NCBI GenBank assembly: GCA_002350765.1
Contig: DEFK01000030.1
Location: 1-41,434, forward strand
Length of the DNA: 41,434 bases
Source of the DNA: Ruminococcaceae bacterium UBA2854
GTDB lineage: Bacteria > Bacillota > Clostridia > Oscillospirales > Acutalibacteraceae
Direction: 5' to 3'
Part shown: positions 23,672 to 29,409 of the stretch, in pieces
Layout: each line of letters opens with the position of its first letter
Position numbering within the stretch: the first letter of the stretch is position 1
Position numbers and translations under genes: made by a program
The notes under the pieces: model-generated
The model's input: the letters and a program-made list of their open reading frames with translations, nothing else
Told to the model about the DNA's origin: nothing
The model's database searches: none

Positions 23672-24502
23672 CTATTTCATACACATAAACGCGCACATAG
23701 TTCCGCGCTGTCCGTTAGTCGCGCGATGCGACCACAAAAGCTCGCTGTTGCATTTCGTGCAGACATCGCTTACCGAAATATTACTTTCAGGAACGCCCGC
23801 GTTTATTAATATCTGTTTATTCGTTTCGAGTAAATCTATCATAAATTTATTATTCTCTACAGGAAATATAAATTTTGAGCTGTCGAGCTCTTTAAGCGCG
23901 TAGAACTGCTCGGCGCAGTTTTCGTCAACCTCGTAACAGCATTTCGAGATCGCGGGTCCTACCGCGCAGACAATATCCTCGGGGTTACAGTTAAACTGTT
24001 CTATCATTTTTTTAATAACCTTTTCCCCAATTTTCCCGACAGTACCGCGCCAGCCCGCGTGAGCCAAAGCGATTACCTTTTTATTTTTATCGACAAAAAA
24101 CAGCGGAGTGCAGTCGGCGTAATAAGTAACCAGGGTTACGTTTTTCTCATTCGTAACGAGAGCGTCCACGCTGTCTAAATCGCGCGGCTTAGTAATACCT
24201 ACGCCGCAGTCGTCACGGGTAACAACCCTTACGAAAGTGTTATGGTCCTGAGCGGAAGCGACCAAGGTATCGAAATCAAGCCCGATACTATCGCAGATTC
24301 TATAATAGTTTTCCACAACATGCTCGGGATTATCACCGCGGTTAAAGGCTAAATTCATTGAGGAAAATATTCCCTCGCTTACTCCGCCGAGACGGGTTGA
24401 AAAACCGTGGGTTATAAAATCTATATTCTCGAGAGATTTATACGTAAGATACGGAACCGTATCATAATTATTTAAATTTAAAACATTGCTTTCAAAAATC
24501 AC
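23672..24502 (-). CDS. pgeF: PgeF/YlmD-family purine nucleoside phosphorylase (former polyphenol oxidase, DUF152)
   Basis: A 276-residue metal-dependent enzyme of the YfiH/YlmD family. Members phosphorolyse or deaminate purine nucleosides and have been linked to editing of peptidoglycan. The family signature is complete: HGFSTRLGGVSEG, the zinc histidine in SAQDHNTFV, the cysteine in YYADCTPLF, and the second histidine in AHAGWRGTVGKIGEK, followed by CCYEVDENC. Start: the frame stays open to a TTG at 24514, but the promoter puts transcription near 24512, so the GTG at 24502, 5 nt after GGTGG, is preferred. The gene diverges from the small Cys-rich gene at 24618, and the two promoters share one -35 box. 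Confidence 0.88.
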   Translation of the reverse strand: MIFESNVLNLNNYDTVPYLTYKSLENIDFITHGFSTRLGGVSEGIFSSMNLAFNRGDNPEHVVENYYRICDSIGLDFDTLVASAQDHNTFVRVVTRDDCGVGITKPRDLDSVDALVTNEKNVTLVTYYADCTPLFFVDKNKKVIALAHAGWRGTVGKIGEKVIKKMIEQFNCNPEDIVCAVGPAISKCCYEVDENCAEQFYALKELDSSKFIFPVENNKFMIDLLETNKQILINAGVPESNISVSDVCTKCNSELLWSHRATNGQRGTMCAFMCMK

Positions 24503-24518
24503 ATATACCACCAAATAT

Positions 24519-24547
24519 ATTTTATAACAAATTTAATCAACTTGCAA
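24519..24547 (-). promoter_or_regulatory. Promoter of pgeF, sharing its -35 box
   Basis: Minus strand TTGCAA (24542-24547), 17-nt spacer, TAAAAT (24519-24524). TTGCAA reads the same on both strands and is also the -35 of the opposite promoter at 24542-24570. Confidence 0.7.
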
Positions 24548-24570
24548 GTTACAATTATCTATGATAAAAT
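24542..24570 (+). promoter_or_regulatory. Promoter of the 67-residue protein gene, sharing its -35 box
   Basis: Plus strand TTGCAA (24542-24547), 17-nt spacer, TAAAAT (24565-24570). The -35 sits at the centre of a 12-bp palindrome AACTTGCAAGTT (24539-24550). RNA polymerase can only occupy one direction at a time. Confidence 0.7.
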
Positions 24571-24617
24571 ATTATTCACAGAACGTGACAACTATATGAA
24601 AATAACAGGGTGATAAA

Positions 24618-24821
24618 ATGAAAAAATTATTCGGCAACAATATCGTTCCCGACTGCGGGTACTGCGATAATTACAATACTGACGGCGAACAGAATTTTTG
24701 CGAGGCAAAAAAAGAGATAAAAAACGGAAAATGCCGTAAGTTTTTATATAATCCCACGCTCAGAACGCCTAAGGGCGAGGCTGAAATGATGGAGTTTAAT
24801 AAAGAAGATTTTGAGATATAA
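24618..24821 (+). CDS. Small cysteine-rich protein of unknown function
   Basis: A 67-residue protein with four cysteines (13, 16, 28, 39) in the pattern C-x2-C-x11-C-x10-C, which could bind zinc or an iron-sulfur cluster, and an acidic C-terminal tail. I do not recognise a named family. AGGGTG lies 5 nt before the ATG, a good promoter lies upstream, and a terminator directly follows, so it is a real monocistronic gene. It is divergent from pgeF and convergent with the SOS-box operon. Confidence 0.8.
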   Translation: MKKLFGNNIVPDCGYCDNYNTDGEQNFCEAKKEIKNGKCRKFLYNPTLRTPKGEAEMMEFNKEDFEI

Positions 24822-24851
24822 AAAAAGCGGGATAAACCCGCTTATTTAATT
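24821..24851 (+). terminator. Bidirectional terminator after the small Cys-rich gene
   Basis: AAGCGGG (24825-24831) and CCCGCTT (24837-24843) around a 5-nt loop, immediately after the stop codon. The plus strand continues ATTTAATT; the minus strand continues TTTTTTATA, so it may also stop readthrough from the convergent operon. Confidence 0.8.
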
Positions 24852-24853
24852 GA

Positions 24854-25030
24854 AAGTTGACAGTTGATAGTGGATAGTTTTGGTCGCGAATATAAAATGA
24901 TATAATAATAACCTTTTGTTCCCGACTGTATTAATATTGCTATTTTTATACAATCGGGATACAAAGGTTATAAAAATCATTCTTGCTGTCTGCACGACAA
25001 TAATTATCAATTATCAACTATCCATTATCA
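24854..25030. repeat. Composite inverted repeat: heptamer arrays flanking a 24-bp hairpin
   Basis: Left array (24854-24881): AAGTTGA, CAGTTGA, TAGTGGA, TAGTTTT. Centre: imperfect 24-bp arms at 24908-24931 and 24948-24971 with a 16-nt loop. Right array (25003-25030): ATTATCA, ATTATCA, ACTATCC, ATTATCA, inverted relative to the left one. The last unit contains the stop codon of the sigma-like gene. The segment 24920-24939 is repeated, inverted, at 25904-25923 with one mismatch. It sits between convergent genes. It could be a MITE-like element or an elaborate two-way terminator. Confidence 0.7.
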
Positions 25031-25321
25031 ACTAGTGTAGCAATCAGCTATTTTTTTAAGATTTCTTTTCGCGAATTTGATATGGCGGGTAACGGTTGAG
25101 GGGCTTACATTAAGCTCGAGGGCTATATCCTTCATCTTCTTTCCGTTTAAATAATACTCGCATATACAGTATCTCTGCCTGTCGGTCAGCTCCCCAATCG
25201 CTTTTTTTAAGATTTTTTTCATCCTCACAATATCGTTATCGTTGTTCTCGCGGTAATCGAAGTCATAATACGGGATATTCCTCTGCGCCTTTTCGTGCAG
25301 GGGAACTTTTTTATGCCGCAT
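25028..25321 (-). CDS. Sigma-70 region 4-like helix-turn-helix protein
   Basis: A 97-residue protein whose C-terminal half (about 42-92) matches region 4 of sigma-70 factors: LTDRQRYCICEYYLNGKKMKDIALELNVSPSTVTRHIKFAKRNL, with a clear HTH at 64-83. There is no region 2, so it cannot be a full sigma factor alone; it may act with the upstream partner, bind promoters as a regulator, or resemble the small phage/ICE-type region-4 proteins. AAGGAG lies 7 nt before the ATG. It overlaps the upstream gene by 11 nt. The operon promoter carries two SOS-like boxes, which suggests induction by DNA damage. Confidence 0.78.
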   Translation of the reverse strand: MRHKKVPLHEKAQRNIPYYDFDYRENNDNDIVRMKKILKKAIGELTDRQRYCICEYYLNGKKMKDIALELNVSPSTVTRHIKFAKRNLKKIADCYTS

Positions 25322-25526
25322 TAGTTTTCTCCTTGGCGCGGGATTTCATCATTTTAGCCGTATTGATTAAATCGTAATAGATATATCTGTACGACGCGAT
25401 TATTGAGTTAAGGTTTTCTTCATTTTTTTCATCTCCGTTTTTCAATAGGTTTTCATACTTTCTGATAGTTTTTAAAAGTTTTTCGGCATCCGTTAAATAT
25501 TCCTTTGCCCATTCGTTATAGTCCAT
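25311..25526 (-). CDS. Small helical protein of unknown function, partner of the sigma-like gene
   Basis: A 71-residue, charged, probably all-helical protein (heptad-like spacing in EWAKEYLTDAEKLLKTIRKYENLL and LNSIIASYRYIYYDLINTAKMM). No known domain recognised. AAAGGA lies 6 nt before the ATG, and its stop overlaps the start of the sigma-like gene by 11 nt, so the two are co-translated. It might supply a core-RNA-polymerase or dimerisation surface missing from its partner, but this is a guess from gene order. Confidence 0.65.
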   Translation of the reverse strand: MDYNEWAKEYLTDAEKLLKTIRKYENLLKNGDEKNEENLNSIIASYRYIYYDLINTAKMMKSRAKEKTNAA

Positions 25527-25589
25527 AAAAGTTCCTTTCGCTAAATTATTTCCACTGCAAGATTATCGGGGCTTTAACCTTACATATTA

Positions 25590-25618
25590 ATTATAGCAGA
25601 ACTTTTGTTCTATTTCAA
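25590..25618 (-). promoter_or_regulatory. Promoter of the sigma-like operon with an SOS (LexA) box in the spacer
   Basis: Minus strand TTGAAA (25613-25618), 17-nt spacer, TATAAT (25590-25595). The spacer holds GAACAAAAGTTC (25599-25610), an exact match to the Gram-positive LexA consensus GAAC-N4-GTTC and extended by A/T to AGAAC...GTTCT. Confidence 0.75.
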
Positions 25619-25627
25619 GAAAATTTA

Positions 25628-25639
25628 GAATATTTGTTC
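25628..25639 (-). promoter_or_regulatory. Second SOS-like box
   Basis: Minus strand GAACAAATATTC, one mismatch from GAAC-N4-GTTC, centred 29 bp upstream of the first box. Two boxes at one promoter are common in strongly repressed SOS genes. Confidence 0.5.
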
Positions 25640-25895
25640 GATTTTATTGGAAAGTCCAAAAGTCAGGACTTTGGTTACAGGAATAAGAAAAAAATGAATA
25701 CATTTGTATTCGTTTGAGGTATTAAATAAAAACGGCAACTTGTTATCGAAATCAAGATTTCGACAAGTTCCCTACCTCTCATCCGTCACACTTTTGTGTG
25801 ACACCTTCTCCCAAGGGAGAAGGCATATTTTGAATACATTTGTATTCATTTTGGTACGGGTGTTCGATTAAATGAATACATTTGTATTTATTTTA
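25640..25895. repeat. Dispersed-repeat zone: three GAATACA palindromes and a REP-like double hairpin
   Basis: No supported gene. Palindromes GAATACATTTGTATTC occur at 25696-25711 and 25832-25847, with a one-base variant at 25874-25889. Between them are three hairpins: 25737-25769 (AACTTGT/ACAAGTT with inner CGAAATC/GATTTCG), 25785-25802 (GTCACAC/GTGTGAC) and 25804-25823 (CCTTCTCCC/GGGAGAAGG). The CCGTCACAC...CCTTCTCCCAAGGGAGAAGG pair resembles REP-like sequences common between genes of gut Oscillospiraceae, as far as I recall. Confidence 0.65.
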
Positions 25896-25903
25896 GCAAC
25901 CTA

Positions 25904-25991
25904 CAATATTAATACGGTCGGGAAAATAACGTTGATAATACATCAACCTATCTTCCCGACCGAAATTCTCAATTCTCAATTCTCCATTCTC
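25904..25991. repeat. Hairpin plus heptamer array
   Basis: CGGTCGGGAA (25915-25924) pairs with TTCCCGACCG (25953-25962); inside it GTTGAT/ATCAAC forms a second stem. Directly adjacent are AATTCTC three times and CATTCTC once (25964-25991). 25904-25923 is the inverted copy of 24920-24939. It lies downstream of the terminator of the 53-residue peptide gene. Confidence 0.7.
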
Positions 25992-25995
25992 AATT

Positions 25996-26037
25996 ATAAA
26001 AAATATCGGGTTGACCGAGATGGTCAACCCGAATTTT
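25996..26037 (-). terminator. Terminator after the 53-residue peptide gene
   Basis: Perfect 10-bp stem CGGGTTGACC (26007-26016) and GGTCAACCCG (26022-26031), 5-nt loop. The minus strand continues ATATTTTTTATA, the plus strand AATTTTTAATT, so it works in either direction. It lies 33 nt after the peptide stop codon. Confidence 0.88.
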
Positions 26038-26064
26038 TAATTTATCCTAAGGTAAATTACAGTA

Positions 26065-26226
26065 TTAGAGTAAGCTTGAGAGATCGCCGATTGTACCAGC
26101 GAGCTGGTTGATATTATCAACCTTCTGTGTTGTAGCGCCGTTCGATGTTTCTGTTGAAGCACAGAGAACGTCAGCCTTTGTTAAATCCTCTACTGTAATT
26201 ACAGGAGACTTATATAATTCTTTCAT
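26065..26226 (-). CDS. 53-residue peptide of unknown function behind the triple-repeat protein
   Basis: A short gene with an excellent ribosome site (GGGAGGAGAT, 5 nt before the ATG) that begins 14 nt after the stop of the 931-codon gene and ends before a strong terminator. The product starts MKELYKSPVITVEDLTKADVL, has a single Cys (21), a polar middle rich in T/N/S, and a C-terminal amphipathic segment VDNINQLAGTIGDLSSLL. There is no signal peptide or membrane segment. The start resembles the many small MK.Y..P...V..L..ADV peptides of gut Clostridia whose function is unknown to me; some such peptides are precursors of modified peptides. No modification enzyme is nearby. Confidence 0.7.
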   Translation of the reverse strand: MKELYKSPVITVEDLTKADVLCASTETSNGATTQKVDNINQLAGTIGDLSSLL

Positions 26227-26240
26227 TTTTATCTCCTCCC

Positions 26241-29036
26241 TTAAGTCGCGTCGGCTGATGAAGTACAGCCTGTGTAATTATAACTATAAGCAGCATACTT
26301 AGCGTAGTAAGTCTTGCCGTCCTTCTTATAGAAGAAGCGAGCAGCAATCTTACTATTGTCGTCAACGTTGTTAACAGCGCAAGTTACATACTTATAAGGT
26401 GTATTTGCATCGGGATCGCCGTAAGCTTCGTTTCCGCATACGTTGTTGTATGTATCCTTAGCGGAGATAGTCTTTTCGCCGTTACCCCAGTAAGCTCTAA
26501 GGTTATCGAAGTTGGTATTTTGTGTAGTTTTACCTGTGCCAACTCTAGCGAGTACGAAACCGTAATCGTCAGCGTCCTGAACTAAATCAGTATCAAGAAC
26601 AGCTACGAAACGGATATTCTTCTCGCCTTCCTGGCTGCTTGTGTCTTCGCCTACTACAGTTTTCTTCTGTACGCCAAGGAGTGTACCCTTGAGGTATTTT
26701 GATGTGATACCAAACTCGTTTCCATCCTGAGCCTTAGCTGCAGCAGCAGTAATCATATCAGGAACGAGCGGGTTATTGAGAACGAGAGACTGTGTACCGT
26801 TGCCATTGTCTTTCCAAACAAAGTTTTCGGGAGCAGCCTGATCGAAAGTAGACTTCTTAGTAACTTTGATTTTGTCAGGAGCAGTATCAATTACGTTCTG
26901 AGCAGTCTGATCCATAACGATATCGCCGTTCATTGTTCCGCTTTCGAGTGTAAGTGAGAAGCCGTTCTTAGGATCGCTCTTGGAAGCGTAAACCTCAACG
27001 TTACCGTTAATTTCACTATCGCCTGTAACTGTTACGTTAACGGAAGGATAGCTAGAATAACGACATACGTCGAACGCAAAGCTGCCGGTTGTCGGGTTAG
27101 CGTTGATAGTAGTATCCTTGATAACTGTGTTACCGTTGTTGTTGGACAGAGTATAAGCGCCGTTGTAGCTTGTGTTATTAAGTGTCAGCGTCATATTATC
27201 AAGAGTAAGGTCGCAATAGTTCTGAACGAGCATCTTAGCTTTTTCGGAATAGATAGTACCATCCTTGAAAGTAACCTTATTATTCTTAAGAAGCTGGAAC
27301 GCGAGTGTCTCTGTTCCTGTGGAACCAACGAGATCGCCGTCGATTGTGTAAGTATGACCGTCGAAGTCAACAGTAAGACCTGTAGCAAATTTGCCTTCGG
27401 GAGTTACTTTAATACCGTTGCCTGCACAATCAGCGAGTACTTTAATTGTGTTGCCGTCAACTGCAGCAGCAAAAGCTTCTTCGAGAGTAGCGTAAGGTGT
27501 ATCACCAATCTTAGCTACAACCTTAGCAAGAGTCTGATCGTCTGTGCCAACCCACATGTAACCTTCGGGAGCAGCCTGATTGAAAGTAGAAGCCTTAGTA
27601 ATTTCTGCTTTATCAGGAGTTGCGTCCATTGCAGTCTTAGCACTATTTGTAAGTTTGATGTCGCCGTTCAGCTCACCGCTTTCGAGTGTAAGCGAGAAGC
27701 CGTCCTTAGCGTCGCTATTTGAAGCGTAAACCTCAACGTTACCGTTAATATCACTATCGCCTGTAACTGTTACGTTAACGGAAGGATAGCTTGAATAACG
27801 GCATACGTCGAACGCAAAGCTACCTGTAGTAGGATTAGCGTTGATTGTAGTATCCTTAATAACTGTGTTACCGTTATTATTGGAAAGAGTGTATGCTCCG
27901 TTATAGCTGGTGTTATTAAGTGTAAGAACCATGTTGTCAACTGTAAGGTCACAATAGTTCTGAACAAGCATCTTAGCCTTTTCAGAATAGATAGTACCGT
28001 TCTTGAATGTAACTTTATTATCCTTGAGAAGCTGGAACGCCTGTGTCTGTGTTCCTGTAGAACCAACTAAGCTGCCGTCTACTGTGTAAGTGAAACCGTT
28101 GAAGTCAACTGTAAGACCTGTAGCAAACTTGCCCTGAGGAGCTTTAAGTCCGTTGCCCGCGGAATTAGCGAGAAGTTTGATTGTTGCGCCGTCCTGAGCA
28201 GCATTCCAAGCATCCTCTAAAGTAGCGAATTTAGCTGCGCCAATTTCAGCTACGGGTGTAACTGTTTCAAAAGTAGTTGTATCGGTAGTAAACTGGGAAC
28301 CAGGATCAGCATCAATTGCATCCTGTACAGCACTGCTGATTTTAACCTCACCAGCCATTGTACCGCTTTCGAGATTAAGGGATAAACCGTCTTTTACGTC
28401 GTTACCTGAAGCAGTAACCTCAACATTACCGTTGATTTTGCTATCGCCAGTAACAGTTACGCTAACGGAAGGATAGCTAGAATAACGACATACGTCGAAC
28501 GCATAACCACCAGCGGGGTTAGCGTTGATTGTAGTATCGTCGATAACTACGTTGCCGTTATTGTTGGACAGTGTATAACCGTAAGCGTAGTTGGGGTTAT
28601 TAAGAGTAAGAGTCATGTTGTCGAGTGTAAGATTGCTGTAGTTCTGCACAAGGAACTTAGCCTTTTCAGAATAGATAGTACCGTTCTTAAAGGTGATATT
28701 ATTGTCCTTAAGAAGCTGGAAAGCCTGTGTTTCTGTTCCTGAAGAACCAACTAAGTTACCTGTTACGCTATAAGTTTTACCGTTAAAGTCAACTGTAAGA
28801 CCCTGTGTGTACTTGCCCTGAGGAGCTATGAGTCCGTTACCTTCGGAATCAGCGAGAAGTGTAATTGTGTCTCCGTCCTGAGCAGCATTCCAAGCAGCCT
28901 CAAAAGACTCGTAATTAGTTGTACCAATCTTAGCTACATTTGCAGCTGAAGCAGTAGTAACAGCCATTACGGAAACCATAGAAACAACCATCAGTACCGC
29001 AAGAACGATTGATGTAATTTTCTTAGTCATTCTCAT
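26241..29036 (-). CDS. Secreted triple-repeat protein, putative beta-helical surface protein
   Basis: A 931-residue exported protein. Signal peptide 1-32 (SIVLAVLMVVSMVSVMAVTTASA). Three repeats of about 230-245 residues follow (about 34-262, 263-507, 508-745). Each opens with a VA.IG...Y.(S/T).E.A(W/F) unit and continues with LTVDFNGKTY, FKNGTIYSEKAK, QNY.(N/D)LTLDNMTLTLNN, YTLSNNNGNVVI, and YAFDVCRYSSYPSV, a pattern consistent with stacked beta-rungs. A distinct C-terminal domain (about 760-931) has FVAVLDTD, YGFVLARVG, YKYVTCAVNNV and ARFFYKKDGKTYYAKYAAYSYN. No catalytic or anchoring motif is recognised. The start ATG at 29036 has AAGGA about 11 nt upstream; another ATG two codons later is possible. 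The mRNA has a structured leader of about 200 nt. Confidence 0.8.
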   Translation of the reverse strand: MRMTKKITSIVLAVLMVVSMVSVMAVTTASAANVAKIGTTNYESFEAAWNAAQDGDTITLLADSEGNGLIAPQGKYTQGLTVDFNGKTYSVTGNLVGSSGTETQAFQLLKDNNITFKNGTIYSEKAKFLVQNYSNLTLDNMTLTLNNPNYAYGYTLSNNNGNVVIDDTTINANPAGGYAFDVCRYSSYPSVSVTVTGDSKINGNVEVTASGNDVKDGLSLNLESGTMAGEVKISSAVQDAIDADPGSQFTTDTTTFETVTPVAEIGAAKFATLEDAWNAAQDGATIKLLANSAGNGLKAPQGKFATGLTVDFNGFTYTVDGSLVGSTGTQTQAFQLLKDNKVTFKNGTIYSEKAKMLVQNYCDLTVDNMVLTLNNTSYNGAYTLSNNNGNTVIKDTTINANPTTGSFAFDVCRYSSYPSVNVTVTGDSDINGNVEVYASNSDAKDGFSLTLESGELNGDIKLTNSAKTAMDATPDKAEITKASTFNQAAPEGYMWVGTDDQTLAKVVAKIGDTPYATLEEAFAAAVDGNTIKVLADCAGNGIKVTPEGKFATGLTVDFDGHTYTIDGDLVGSTGTETLAFQLLKNNKVTFKDGTIYSEKAKMLVQNYCDLTLDNMTLTLNNTSYNGAYTLSNNNGNTVIKDTTINANPTTGSFAFDVCRYSSYPSVNVTVTGDSEINGNVEVYASKSDPKNGFSLTLESGTMNGDIVMDQTAQNVIDTAPDKIKVTKKSTFDQAAPENFVWKDNGNGTQSLVLNNPLVPDMITAAAAKAQDGNEFGITSKYLKGTLLGVQKKTVVGEDTSSQEGEKNIRFVAVLDTDLVQDADDYGFVLARVGTGKTTQNTNFDNLRAYWGNGEKTISAKDTYNNVCGNEAYGDPDANTPYKYVTCAVNNVDDNSKIAARFFYKKDGKTYYAKYAAYSYNYTGCTSSADAT
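26790..28937 (-). repeat. Three tandem gene-internal repeats of about 0.7 kb
   Basis: Units start near 28937, 28253 and 27518 (minus strand). The second and third units are much more alike than the first, with long nearly identical DNA stretches (for example around 27680-28060 and 26935-27320), which suggests a recent duplication or gene conversion. Confidence 0.8.
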
Positions 29037-29081
29037 AGGAATATCATTCCTTTCATAAATTTTTTCCTAGATTTTTAATTC

Positions 29082-29181
29082 ATCGGATATTTGCACCCGC
29101 AATATCTGACCGTGAGATTCCATTGTGAAAAATCATACCGCTTGCTATTAAAAGCAGGGCGGGGCTCTACCCCTATCCGAT
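29082..29181 (-). ncRNA. Candidate structured RNA element in the leader of the triple-repeat gene
   Basis: A 100-nt segment closed by an 8-bp stem: ATCGGATA and TATCCGAT (plus-strand positions 29082-29089 and 29174-29181). Inside, read on the minus strand, are GGGG-TAGAG-CCCC, TGCT-TTTAAT-AGCA, GATT...AATC and ATATTGC-ggg-TGCAAATAT hairpins, giving a multi-branch fold. It lies between the promoter (29244-29272) and the ATG. I cannot match it to a riboswitch class I know. It could be a riboswitch, thermosensor or mRNA stabiliser. Confidence 0.5.
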
Positions 29182-29185
29182 ATAC

Positions 29186-29235
29186 ATTGTATATTACGCG
29201 TCGATATACAATGCGTTATGGACACATTTGTATCC
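29186..29235 (-). promoter_or_regulatory. Two hairpins at the 5' end of the leader
   Basis: GGACACATTTGTATCC (29220-29235) would form a small stem-loop at the very 5' end of the mRNA, and ATTGTATAT/ATATACAAT (29186-29194, 29204-29212) a 9-bp stem after it. A 5'-terminal stem usually protects mRNA from decay, which would suit a highly expressed surface protein. Confidence 0.5.
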
Positions 29236-29243
29236 ACAGATGC

Positions 29244-29272
29244 ATTTTATCATAAAACTTTAAGATTTGCAA
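29244..29272 (-). promoter_or_regulatory. Promoter of the triple-repeat gene
   Basis: Minus strand TTGCAA (29267-29272), 17-nt spacer, TAAAAT (29244-29249). Transcription should start near 29237, giving a leader of about 200 nt. Confidence 0.75.
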
Positions 29273-29303
29273 GCTGTTTTTGTGTAAATTCACTATTGCT
29301 CAC

Positions 29304-29333
29304 ATATAAAAAATACCGCCTTTTTCGGGCGGT
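29304..29333 (-). terminator. Second terminator downstream of typA-exonuclease operon
   Basis: ACCGCC (29315-29320) and GGCGGT (29328-29333), 7-nt loop, with ATTTTTTATATG following on the minus strand. It backs up the hairpin at 29358-29393. Confidence 0.8.
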
Positions 29334-29347
29334 TTATTGACATTTTA

Positions 29348-29393
29348 GACAAAACAGCCCCGCAGTAACAGCGTTGAGCTGTTGGCTACGGGG
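29348..29393 (-). terminator. First terminator of the typA-exonuclease operon
   Basis: CCCCG/CGGGG (29358-29362, 29389-29393) with inner AACAGC/GCTGTT (29367-29372, 29378-29383). On the minus strand CTGTTTTGTC follows. It begins 17 nt after the exonuclease stop codon. Confidence 0.75.
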
Positions 29394-29409
29394 TTATTTC
29401 ACCTTTATA

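Noticed and set aside
24854..26031. Prophage or insertion sequence
   Set aside because: Repeats and an SOS-box operon are present, but no integrase, transposase, structural phage genes or attachment-site duplication.
25872..26111. 79-residue open frame on the plus strand through the repeat zone
   Set aside because: It runs across a palindrome, a heptamer array and a terminator, and lacks a ribosome site.
29082..29181. tRNA-like element: 7-bp acceptor-like stem and GGTAGAGC like a D-arm
   Set aside because: At 100 nt it lacks a recognisable anticodon arm, the T-loop consensus and a CCA end; kept only as an unassigned structured leader.
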